Origin: an uncultured Collinsella sp.
GTDB taxonomy: Bacteria; Actinomycetota; Coriobacteriia; Coriobacteriales; Coriobacteriaceae
Direction of reading: 5' to 3'
Assembly (NCBI GenBank): GCA_900552705.1
Contig: USAX01000053.1
Span: forward strand, 1 to 11,956
DNA: 11,956 bases
The notes under the pieces were generated by a model. It was given only the letters and a program-made list of their open reading frames with translations. It was not told the DNA's origin and ran no database searches. Below, in pieces: positions 1-5,103 of the stretch. The translations under genes and the position numbers were made by a program. The number at the start of each line of letters is the position of its first letter. Position 1 is the first letter of the stretch.

Positions 1-80
1 CAGCCGACGCCGGCGTCGAAGAGCTCGACGGCCCGCCTCCTGGACTCCAGGTCGTGCTTCGACCTGAGATCTATACTCAT
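1..80 (-). CDS. IS3-type transposase OrfA, N-terminus only (partial)
   Basis: Only the first 26 codons are in the window, starting at the ATG complementary to 78-80. The peptide opens MSIDLRSKHDL and continues with RRRAVELFDAGVG. This is typical of the first helix of the helix-turn-helix DNA-binding domain in OrfA proteins of IS3-like elements. OrfA recognises the ends of the insertion sequence, and fusion with OrfB by frameshifting gives the active transposase. The Shine-Dalgarno GGGAGG lies 6 bases upstream but is the 3' arm of a perfect hairpin (see 87-119), so translation is probably held low. The family call rests on the short N-terminus plus the terminal sequence. Another HTH-type transposase is possible. 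Confidence 0.55.
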   Translation of the reverse strand, partial: MSIDLRSKHDLESRRRAVELFDAGVG

Positions 81-86
81 GGAAAA

Positions 87-119
87 CCTCCCATTTCCCG
101 ATGTCCAAGAAATGGGAGG
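87..119 (-). promoter_or_regulatory. Hairpin sequestering the transposase ribosome-binding site
   Basis: An 11-bp perfect inverted repeat (CCTCCCATTTC at 87-97, GAAATGGGAGG at 109-119) has an 11-base loop. In the minus-strand transcript the 3' arm contains GGGAGG, followed by TTTTCC and the transposase ATG, so the folded mRNA hides the Shine-Dalgarno. The four U residues after the stem could also give weak termination of transcription coming from the MGMT-family gene. Insertion sequences are known to use such hairpins against transcription entering from outside. Confidence 0.7.
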
Positions 120-125
120 CAGTTC

Positions 126-148
126 ACAGGCACCTTTGTGGTGGTTTT
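126..148. repeat. Intergenic palindromic repeat, copy A (half copy)
   Basis: The loop and right arm of the repeat are present (ACAGGCA then CCTTTGTGGTGGTTTT). The left arm AAACCACCACAAAGG is missing and replaced by sequence at the insertion-sequence boundary. It lies 17 bases downstream of the MGMT-family stop codon. A short extra dyad GTGGTT/AACCAC overlaps its end at 141-154. Confidence 0.8.
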
Positions 149-164
149 AACCACGGCAGAGCCG

Positions 165-485
165 CTAGAGCCCTGCAGGCCAGCGACAGGCGGCCAAGTC
201 GACGTGCATGTCGTCCTTAAACGCCACACCCTCCCCTAGCAAAAGCTCACGTTGAGCATCGGGACCGCCAAAAGCAAAACCATCGCATATGCGGCCATCG
301 GCAAACACCACGCGGTGACAGGGAATCTCGCCGGGGCGCGGATTGCCATGCAGGGCATACCCCACGTACCGCGCACTTCGTGGACGTCCAGCAAGCAGCG
401 CCACCTGACCATACGTGGCGACCATCCCCTCGGGAATCTGCTCGACCACCTCGTACACCCGCTCAAAAAAGCCCTCAGACGCCAT
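165..485 (-). CDS. MGMT-family DNA repair protein (short ATL-like form with a cysteine active site)
   Basis: This 106-residue protein has the DNA-binding fold of O6-alkylguanine-DNA alkyltransferases. Visible elements are the helix-turn-helix region IPEGMVATYGQVALLAG (17-33), RSARYVGYALHGNP with the presumed arginine finger (36-49), and the active-site motif IPCHRVV (54-60, Cys56). Length and C-terminus (GGPDAQRELLLGEGV, then DLAACRW) follow the small alkyltransferase-like (ATL) proteins. Those usually carry Trp in place of Cys and flag lesions for excision repair. Here the Cys is kept, so direct repair by alkyl transfer is possible; which activity holds is inference. I chose the ATG at 485 because AAGGGAG precedes it. 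A start 13 codons earlier, at 524, falls inside the copy B repeat. The gene stands alone on the minus strand between repeat copies. Confidence 0.85.
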   Translation of the reverse strand: MASEGFFERVYEVVEQIPEGMVATYGQVALLAGRPRSARYVGYALHGNPRPGEIPCHRVVFADGRICDGFAFGGPDAQRELLLGEGVAFKDDMHVDLAACRWPAGL

Positions 486-514
486 TGCTCGCTCCCTTCC
501 ACCCGGAATAGCAT

Positions 515-554
515 AAACCACCACAAAGGTGCCTGTCCCCTTTGTGGTGGTTTT
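515..554. repeat. Intergenic palindromic repeat, copy B (complete)
   Basis: Perfect 15-bp arms AAACCACCACAAAGG (515-529) and CCTTTGTGGTGGTTT (539-553) enclose the 9-base loop TGCCTGTCC. Both strands end in a T run, so it could act as a bidirectional intrinsic terminator. It lies 11 bases after the degV-family stop codon and upstream of the MGMT-family start. Confidence 0.9.
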
Positions 555-564
555 GGCAGGTGGG

Positions 565-1419
565 CTAGTTAACGGGTTGGAAGAAGGCTACGGCTACGGC
601 GCCGGGGCCTACATGGGTGCCGATGGTGGCGCCGATGGTGTGAACGGGCAGTTCGCCCTCGGTGTGGCCAGCCCACAGTGCCGCGCTGTCCTCGATATAC
701 TTCTTGAGCACCGCATCCGAAAGGCCCGTATAGCCGAGCGCCAGCGGCATGGAAAAGTCGATGCCGCCCGCCTTTTCGACCTTCTGGTTGAGCAGGTTAC
801 GTCCGTTCTTGGAACCGCGCGCCTTGCCCAGCTGCACGATCAGACCGTCCTCGGCAGCCACCACGGGCTTTACGTTGAGCAGCGTACCCACGGCACCGGC
901 CGCAGCAGACAGGCGACCGCCGCGCACCAGGTACTCCAACGTCTCGAGCAGGCCGATGACGACCACGCGGTCGCGCACGGCCTCGACAGCCGCCGCAACC
1001 TGAGCCGCGCCCTGGCCCTCGTCCACCAGGCGCAGCGCATACTCGACCAGCACGCGCTCGCCCAAGGTCACGTTATTGCTGTCCACGACGAACATGTCGC
1101 CGCCCGGCGCCTCGGCAAGTGCCGTACGAGCACTCTGGTTGGTGCCCGAGAGCTTGGCGCCCACGGTAATAATCACGGCCTCATCGCCGGCCTCACGCGC
1201 TTCGGCAATCGCCTGCGAAAAGGCGTACGGGTTGACCTGACCGGTCTTGGGCAGCTCATCGCGCTCCACAAGCATCTCGTAAAAGCGCTGGTGATCGATG
1301 TCGACGCCATCCATATACACATCGGTGCCAAAGGTGACGGACAGCGGCAAGACGGACAGCGCCGGGTGCTCCGCCGGCGACATATCGCTGGCGGAATCGG
1401 TAATAATGCGGACGGACAT
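565..1419 (-). CDS. DegV family fatty-acid-binding protein
   Basis: A 284-residue DegV-family protein, a cytosolic carrier that buries one fatty acid. In Firmicutes, relatives (FakB) present the fatty acid to the kinase FakA for phosphorylation and entry into phospholipids. Family motifs in order: TDSASD (7-12), PKTGQVNPYAF (57-67), SGTNQSA (91-97), RGGRLS (166-171), KPVV (184-187), and IGTHVGPGAVAVAFF near the C-terminus (266-280). Length matches the usual 280 or so. The start at 1419 is set by AAAGGA 7 bases upstream and by alignment of the conserved N-terminal strand MSVRIITDSASD; the longer frame to 1524 adds an unrelated 35 residues. The MarR gene lies 119 bases upstream in the same direction without a clear terminator between, so co-transcription is likely. 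The fatty acid bound and any FakA partner are not visible here. Confidence 0.93.
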   Translation of the reverse strand: MSVRIITDSASDMSPAEHPALSVLPLSVTFGTDVYMDGVDIDHQRFYEMLVERDELPKTGQVNPYAFSQAIAEAREAGDEAVIITVGAKLSGTNQSARTALAEAPGGDMFVVDSNNVTLGERVLVEYALRLVDEGQGAAQVAAAVEAVRDRVVVIGLLETLEYLVRGGRLSAAAGAVGTLLNVKPVVAAEDGLIVQLGKARGSKNGRNLLNQKVEKAGGIDFSMPLALGYTGLSDAVLKKYIEDSAALWAGHTEGELPVHTIGATIGTHVGPGAVAVAFFQPVN

Positions 1420-1538
1420 AGCGAATCCTTTCTTGCGCAGGTCTCGCGCAGGGAATTTTGACAGCAATGTCCCGGCACGGCATACGCGCTCAAACGGGAC
1501 GATGCAGTTTTTAATGGGAAGCAAATGCCTTGGCGGCC
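1420..1538 (-). other. MarR-DegV intergenic spacer
   Basis: This 119-base gap holds no gene. In the transcript it can form a 6-bp stem GTCCCG/CGGGAC around a 20-base loop, without a U tract, so it is not a convincing terminator. It is the only minus-strand gap between complete genes in the left half that lacks the palindromic repeat, which fits the two genes forming one transcript. Confidence 0.5.
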
Positions 1539-1988
1539 TTAGATCTCACGCAGGGTGTTGAGAATCGTACGCAGCGACGCATACATCTGCTCGCGCTGCT
1601 CCACACCCATAGCCTTACCGGTGGTGTCGAGCACCTCGCGAATGATGCGGTCCGCCTCGCTCATGCTCTCGCCGCCCAGAGCGGTCAGGCGCACCGGGGC
1701 ACGATACTTAACGGCCGCATCCCCCGAGTCGTCGACCTCGACGTAGCCGCCCTCCTCCAGATGCGCGAGCGTGCGCGAGACGGCGGCACGGGTCACGCCT
1801 GCCATGCGAGCCAGGTCAGCGCCAGTCAGGCCGTCCTTGCTGCGCTCAAGATAGTACAGGCACATAACGTCGGAGCCCTTGAGGCCCAGCCTTGCGCCCT
1901 CGGATGTCTTAATGCGCTGGATCTCCTTGTAGAGCCCGCTGATCAGTCCGACAAAGTCCTCGAAACGTGTCTCGTCGTTCTGCTGCAT
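1539..1988 (-). CDS. MarR-family transcriptional regulator
   Basis: A 149-residue winged helix-turn-helix regulator. An N-terminal dimerisation helix (about 8-28) is followed by GLKGSDVMCLYYLERS (35-50). The recognition helix-turn-helix LTGADLARMAGVTRAAVSRTLAHLEEGGYV spans 54-83, the basic wing with VKYRAPVRLT is about 84-102, and a C-terminal dimerisation helix completes it. MarR proteins bind palindromic operators as dimers, often repress their own operon, and respond to phenolics, fatty acids or oxidants. Position just upstream of a fatty-acid-binding DegV gene makes lipid sensing attractive: FabT and FadR-like MarR members are known. That is inference from context. A GC-poor promoter region with a 20-bp imperfect palindrome lies 27 bases upstream. 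The start at 1988 has AAAGGCGG about 9 bases before it. Confidence 0.9.
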   Translation of the reverse strand: MQQNDETRFEDFVGLISGLYKEIQRIKTSEGARLGLKGSDVMCLYYLERSKDGLTGADLARMAGVTRAAVSRTLAHLEEGGYVEVDDSGDAAVKYRAPVRLTALGGESMSEADRIIREVLDTTGKAMGVEQREQMYASLRTILNTLREI

Positions 1989-2014
1989 GGGAGACGACCG
2001 CCTTTCGCTTACAT

Positions 2015-2034
2015 GATGCTAACGGGTAAACATC
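2015..2034. promoter_or_regulatory. Candidate operator upstream of the MarR gene
   Basis: Imperfect dyad GATGCTAAC-GG-GTAAACATC, with 7 of 9 positions symmetric. It lies 27 bases upstream of the marR-like start and overlaps a possible minus-strand -10 (TAAGAT, complementary to 2032-2037). Size and placement fit a MarR autorepression site. No convincing -35 was found. Confidence 0.4.
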
Positions 2035-2093
2035 TTAGCCGCACGAGGCAACACCCATACCCAAATATTCCATTTGTTAACCCATCAACATAA

Positions 2094-2132
2094 AAACCAC
2101 CACAAAGGGGACAGGCACCTTTGTAGTGGTTT
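2094..2132. repeat. Intergenic palindromic repeat, copy C (complete, inverted orientation)
   Basis: Arms AAACCACCACAAAGG (2094-2108) and CCTTTGTAGTGGTTT (2118-2132) have one mismatch. The loop GGACAGGCA is the reverse complement of the loop in copies B and D. It lies 30 bases downstream of the B3/B4-domain gene stop codon. Confidence 0.9.
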
Positions 2133-2161
2133 GGACCGGCGAACATGATCCGCAGGCGTCG

Positions 2162-2881
2162 CTACAGTTCCACGCAGGGATTGTCGCGGGTCACAAGCGT
2201 CTTAACGACAACCGTCGCTCCCAGATAGCGCTCGAGCAACTCGGCGAGACGATCAACGGCAGCCTGGCAATCCCCCATCCGCTCGGGCTCCACGCACTCA
2301 ATCGCCAGGAATGCATCGGCCGAATCGTCGGACAGCGCCGTGCGAACGCCATCGCGCCAGTTCCAGCAGCGGCATACGGCGCCCGCATCATCGATGTAGG
2401 CGAGCTCGCCGGGCAGCGTCGGGTCATCCGTTTCCTCGCCAAGTGGCAGGAACGCATCGCCGCCGTCAGTCACCTTCAAGCGAAGATCCCCCTCAATCGC
2501 ATGCAGGTCCTCGCCGCCAACGGGCAGCGCGTAGGTCAGCGACACCGTGTTGTAGATGTCCACCGCGGGCGTAATGTGGCCCACCGGTTTGCCCTTGAGC
2601 ACGCGCTTGAGCAGGCTCTCAATTGAGCAACGCGCGCCCTTTTTGGTCTTGAACAGCCGATAAGCCTCGCGCCATGCCTTGACCGGTGCGTTCTCGCTGA
2701 TAGTATCGCTGGTCAGATGACGCTCCGCGTCGATATTGGCGCGGTCGAGCAACGCCGCAATCGCGTCCACGTCCTCTTGAGGAATCTGAGCCGCGGGCTT
2801 CATGCCCTTTACGACCACAACACCGACAGCCGCCTGCGGAAACAGCTCCCAAAACGAATCCTCGGCAATAAAGCTCTTCAT
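2162..2881 (-). CDS. Stand-alone B3/B4 domain protein (tRNA-editing-like)
   Basis: A 239-residue protein whose central part (about 60-175) resembles the B3/B4 domain of phenylalanyl-tRNA synthetase beta subunit. There the domain hydrolyses wrongly charged Tyr-tRNA(Phe). Supporting segments are AWREAYRLFKTKKGARCSIESLL (69-91), KPVGHITPAVDIYNTVSLTYALPVGGEDL (98-126), and GELAYIDDAGAVCRCWNWRDG (158-178). Free-standing members occur widely and are usually annotated only by domain; a role in clearing mischarged tRNA or free aminoacyl compounds is inferred. The start at 2881 is preferred because AAGGGAGA lies 5 bases upstream, whereas the ATG at 2896 overlaps that sequence. It is expressed from its own promoter and leader (2897-3055) and ends before repeat copy C. 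Confidence 0.85.
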   Translation of the reverse strand: MKSFIAEDSFWELFPQAAVGVVVVKGMKPAAQIPQEDVDAIAALLDRANIDAERHLTSDTISENAPVKAWREAYRLFKTKKGARCSIESLLKRVLKGKPVGHITPAVDIYNTVSLTYALPVGGEDLHAIEGDLRLKVTDGGDAFLPLGEETDDPTLPGELAYIDDAGAVCRCWNWRDGVRTALSDDSADAFLAIECVEPERMGDCQAAVDRLAELLERYLGATVVVKTLVTRDNPCVEL

Positions 2882-2921
2882 GTGCTCTCCCTTCATAGCA
2901 TGCGCCCGAGCCCGGGTGCCT

Positions 2922-2983
2922 AAACAAAAAGCGCCCTTACGACGGCCACCTTCAAAGTCCTACGGTGCCGCCACAAGAGCGCT
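2922..2983 (-). terminator. Long intrinsic terminator or attenuator in the B3/B4 gene leader
   Basis: On the minus strand a stem of about 20 pairs (G-U pairs included, one bulged G) closes on the loop GTAGGACTTTGAA and is followed by TTTTTGTTT. The outer arms are AGCGCTCTTG and TAAGGGCGCT. The structure sits between a plausible promoter (3026-3055) and the start codon at 2881, so it may control read-through into the gene. It could instead be a second terminator for pckA. Confidence 0.75.
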
Positions 2984-3025
2984 TACGCTGCCCCCATCCG
3001 GAGAAGGGAGCGATATGTCAGGCGT

Positions 3026-3055
3026 ATTGTAACCCGAGTCATCCGCGCGAGTAAA
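3026..3055 (-). promoter_or_regulatory. Candidate promoter of the B3/B4-domain gene
   Basis: Minus-strand -10 TACAAT (complement of 3026-3031) and a -35-like TTTACT (3050-3055), 18 bases apart. Transcription would start near 3018 and give a leader of about 140 bases with two hairpins. The -35 overlaps the outermost bases of repeat copy D. Confidence 0.5.
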
Positions 3056-3093
3056 ACCACCACAAAGGTGCCTGTCCCCTTTATGGTGGTTTT
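3053..3093. repeat. Intergenic palindromic repeat, copy D (complete)
   Basis: Arms AAAACCACCACAAAGG (3053-3068) and CCTTTATGGTGGTTTT (3078-3093) have one mismatch and the loop TGCCTGTCC, in the same orientation as copy B. It begins 16 bases after the pckA stop codon. The 16-bp stem with a flanking T run suits a bidirectional terminator. Confidence 0.9.
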
Positions 3094-3108
3094 GGGTCTG
3101 AGGCGACG

Positions 3109-4779
3109 CTAGTGGCGAAGTCCCAGCAGGCCGTGGCCGCGATGACGGGCGTCGGCGCGCACCTGAGCATGCGGACCGGCGGCCTTGACGGATTCGGGCA
3201 GGTGCGAGTACTTCTTCTCGAAGTTCTCCTCGAACATCACGGCCAAGTTGTGCGCGGCCTCGTCGTAGCGAGCGGTGCTCTGCCAATACTGGCGCGGCAC
3301 CAGGATGCCGTCGGGTACGCCGTGGCACGTGGTGGGAATGTCGACGTTAAAGATGTCGTCGTGCACGAACTCGCTGTCCTCGATGGTACCGTCGAGGGCG
3401 CGGGCCACCAGGGCGCGCGTGTAGGCAAGCTCGATGCGATGACCCACGCCGTAGCCGCCGCCGATCCAGCCGGTGTTGACCAGGTACACACGCGTGCGGC
3501 CGTCGGCGATGCGCTCACCGAGCATCTTGGCATAGACCATGGGGTCGAGCGGCATAAACGGCTCGCCAAACAGCGAAGAGAACGTGGGCGTGGGCTCGGT
3601 GACGCCGACCTCGGTGCCGGGGATCTTGGCCGTAAAGCCCGTCACAAAGTGATACATGGCGGAGTCGGCCGTCAGGCGCGAGATGGGCGGCAGCACGCCA
3701 AAGGCATCGCAGGTCAGGAAGAGCACGACGCTTGGAGTGGTGCCCATGCCCTTGGTCCACGCGTTGGGAATGTGCTCCACAGGGTATGCCACGCGCGTGT
3801 TGTGCGTGATCGAGATGTCGTCGTAGTTGGGCTTGCGGTTCTCGTCGAGCACCACGTTTTCGCAGATCGCGCCAAAGCGGACGGCGTTGAAGATCTCAGG
3901 CTCGTGGAACGCGTCCAGGCCCTCGCATTTGGCGTAGCAGCCACCCTCGATGTTGAAGATGCCCATGTCGGACCAACCGTGTTCGTCGTCGCCGATCAGC
4001 AAGCGCGTGGGGTTGGCCGAAAGCGTGGTCTTGCCGGTGCCGGAGAGGCCAAAGAACACGGCGGTCTCATGCGTGACGGGGTCCATACTGGCCGAGCAAT
4101 GCATGGGCAGCACGTCGTCCTCGACGGGCAGCAGGTAATTCATGACGCTGAAAATGGACTTTTTGATCTCGCCGGAGTAGCCGGTGCCGGCGACCAGAAT
4201 CACGCGCTCCTGGAAGTTAATGACCACGGCGGCGCTGGAGTTGAGGCCCTTGATGGCGGGATCGCACTGGTAGCCCGGCGCGGCGAGCACGCAGAAGTCC
4301 GGCTCGCCGGTGCGTGCGATTTCACGGGCAAGCGGGCGGGCGAGCATCTGCTTAATAAAGAGCGCCTGGCTGGCACGCTCGCAGGCGACAAGCAGACGAC
4401 GCGTATGGTTGCGGTCGGCACCGGCCATACCGCGAGTGACGAACACGTCGCGCTCGTTGAGATAGTCGACGATGCCGGCCTTGATGGCCTCGTAGCTCTC
4501 GACAGACAGCGGGCGGTTGACGGCACCCCAGGCAATCTTGTCGTGAACATCGGGGGTGTCAACGATAAAGCGGTCATTAGGCGAGCGGCCAGTGCGCTCC
4601 CCCGTCTCGATCACCAGCGCGCCGTTGGAGGCCATACGACCTTCGTTGCGACGGATGGCGTGCTCGACGAGCTCGGCTGCCGGCAGGTCGACCAGCAGGC
4701 GGGGCTGGTTCTCGGCAGGATCTTCGACCAGCGTAATGCCAAAGTTGGACAGAACTTCTGCAGGGGTAACACCTGGCAT
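3109..4779 (-). CDS. pckA: Phosphoenolpyruvate carboxykinase (ATP)
   Basis: A cytosolic enzyme of 556 residues that interconverts oxaloacetate + ATP and PEP + CO2 + ADP. It works in gluconeogenesis, or in the PEP-carboxylating direction in some anaerobes. Diagnostic of the ATP type: GERTGRSPNDRF (60-71), substrate-binding YSGEIKKSIFSVMNYLLP (201-218, with Lys206 and Lys207), the P-loop GLSGTGKTTLSA (244-255), the metal site DDEHGW (264-269), NIEGGCYAK (276-284), and later NTGWIGGGYGVGHRIEL. The start at 4779 has a near-perfect AAAGGAGG 4 bases upstream; the longer frame to 4893 would translate the leader. The protein is slightly long: after KAAGPH, where relatives normally end, there is a basic tail of about 19 residues (from AQVRADARHRG). 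Two palindromes upstream suggest regulation. It is transcribed alone, ending at repeat copy D. Confidence 0.97.
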   Translation of the reverse strand: MPGVTPAEVLSNFGITLVEDPAENQPRLLVDLPAAELVEHAIRRNEGRMASNGALVIETGERTGRSPNDRFIVDTPDVHDKIAWGAVNRPLSVESYEAIKAGIVDYLNERDVFVTRGMAGADRNHTRRLLVACERASQALFIKQMLARPLAREIARTGEPDFCVLAAPGYQCDPAIKGLNSSAAVVINFQERVILVAGTGYSGEIKKSIFSVMNYLLPVEDDVLPMHCSASMDPVTHETAVFFGLSGTGKTTLSANPTRLLIGDDEHGWSDMGIFNIEGGCYAKCEGLDAFHEPEIFNAVRFGAICENVVLDENRKPNYDDISITHNTRVAYPVEHIPNAWTKGMGTTPSVVLFLTCDAFGVLPPISRLTADSAMYHFVTGFTAKIPGTEVGVTEPTPTFSSLFGEPFMPLDPMVYAKMLGERIADGRTRVYLVNTGWIGGGYGVGHRIELAYTRALVARALDGTIEDSEFVHDDIFNVDIPTTCHGVPDGILVPRQYWQSTARYDEAAHNLAVMFEENFEKKYSHLPESVKAAGPHAQVRADARHRGHGLLGLRH

Positions 4780-4820
4780 GGGGCCTCCTTTAAAAGCGCG
4801 ACACGTGGACGAGGCGCGCA

Positions 4821-4836
4821 CTTTACTCACGTAAAG
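4821..4836. promoter_or_regulatory. Inverted repeat in the pckA leader
   Basis: Perfect 6-bp arms CTTTAC/GTAAAG with spacer TCAC, 42 bases upstream of the pckA start. It may be a second operator half-pair or a small mRNA hairpin. Confidence 0.45.
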
Positions 4837-4853
4837 CCCGTTGTACCCGATAT

Positions 4854-4869
4854 GCAAAAACGTTTTTGC
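4854..4869. promoter_or_regulatory. Candidate pckA operator, 16-bp perfect palindrome
   Basis: GCAAAAACGTTTTTGC is fully symmetric around a central CG. That centre and the flanking GCAA/TTGC recall operators of the LacI/GalR family, which includes the catabolite regulators that often control pckA. It lies 75 bases upstream of the pckA start codon. The cognate regulator is not in the window, and I could not place a convincing -35/-10 pair next to it. Confidence 0.5.
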
Positions 4870-4970
4870 GGCAACGGCGAAGCGCCCGCCCAACGGTCAA
4901 AAATCGCACGCAAGCGGCTTAGTCGTTAGGGACACTCTTGAACAGGCAACAACCAAGGAGCGACCCCGGA

Positions 4971-5029
4971 TGCCGGCACTTAGGGACGTTCCCAAAGTGC
5001 CGGCACATAAGGAACGTCCCCAAATGCCG
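4971..5029. repeat. Second intergenic palindromic repeat family, compound copy E
   Basis: The outer arms are CGGCACTTAGGGACGTTCC (4974-4992) and GGAACGTCCCCAAATGCCG (5011-5029), which pair at 16 of 19 positions, including a perfect 10-bp GGGACGTTCC core. Between them lies the perfect palindrome GTGCCGGCAC (4997-5006). An alternative fold pairs TGCCGGCACTT (4971-4981) with AAGTGCCGGCA (4995-5005). It is unrelated in arm sequence to copies A-D but shares the word GGGGAC. Confidence 0.85.
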
Positions 5030-5057
5030 TCTACTGAATGGCGCCGCCGAAATTATC

Positions 5058-5103
5058 GAACAACCTGTTCAAAAACACGAACGAACACCGTCGCGTCTAT
5101 ACT
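5058..5103 (+). promoter_or_regulatory. Candidate flippase promoter with an upstream inverted repeat
   Basis: The -10 box TATACT (5098-5103) lies 28 bases before the TTG start. No good -35 is visible. An inverted repeat GAACA-ACC-TGTTC (5058-5070) lies just upstream of where RNA polymerase would bind and could be an activator or repressor site. Confidence 0.4.

Larger units (their letters stand above)
1..121 (-). mobile_element. Left end of an IS3-family (IS150-like) insertion sequence, partial
   Basis: Read on the minus strand, the element appears to begin at position 121 with TGCCTCCCATTTCTTGGACA. This has the TG terminus and the CCCA..TTGGACA core that I associate with inverted repeats of the IS3 family, IS150 subgroup. 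A transposase-like reading frame starts 41 bases inside, and the element runs off the left edge of the window. The opposite end and the target duplication are out of view, so the boundary at 121 rests on the TG terminus alone. Next to it, at 126-148, is a half copy of the intergenic repeat found elsewhere in the window, so insertion may have occurred in or beside that repeat. Confidence 0.55.

Noticed and set aside
529..1461. Plus-strand frame of 310 codons opposite the DegV gene
   Set aside because: Antisense shadow. DegV motifs are complete on the minus strand and this frame starts inside the repeat.
1458..1486. Plus-strand promoter TTGACA with a -10 at 17 bases
   Set aside because: The -35 is perfect, but the -10 (CATACG) matches only 3 of 6 and would drive antisense RNA across marR with no gene behind it. 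Probably chance.
2922..3020. T-box riboswitch in the B3/B4 gene leader
   Set aside because: GGCACCG in the terminator 5' arm recalls part of the T-box word, but the full TGGNACCGCG, a specifier loop and the AG-box are absent.
515..3093. Repeat copies as a CRISPR array
   Set aside because: The copies are palindromic, irregularly spaced by hundreds of bases, occur in both orientations, and flank genes. No cas gene is present.
3112..4929. Very long plus-strand open frame (605 codons) opposite pckA
   Set aside because: It mirrors pckA on the other strand, has no recognisable domain, and is rich in His, Gly, Val and Asp, as antisense frames in GC-rich genes are. The minus frame carries all PEP carboxykinase motifs.
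5058..5070. LexA (SOS) box upstream of the flippase gene
   Set aside because: GAAC and GTTC are separated by 5 bases; the Gram-positive LexA site needs 4.
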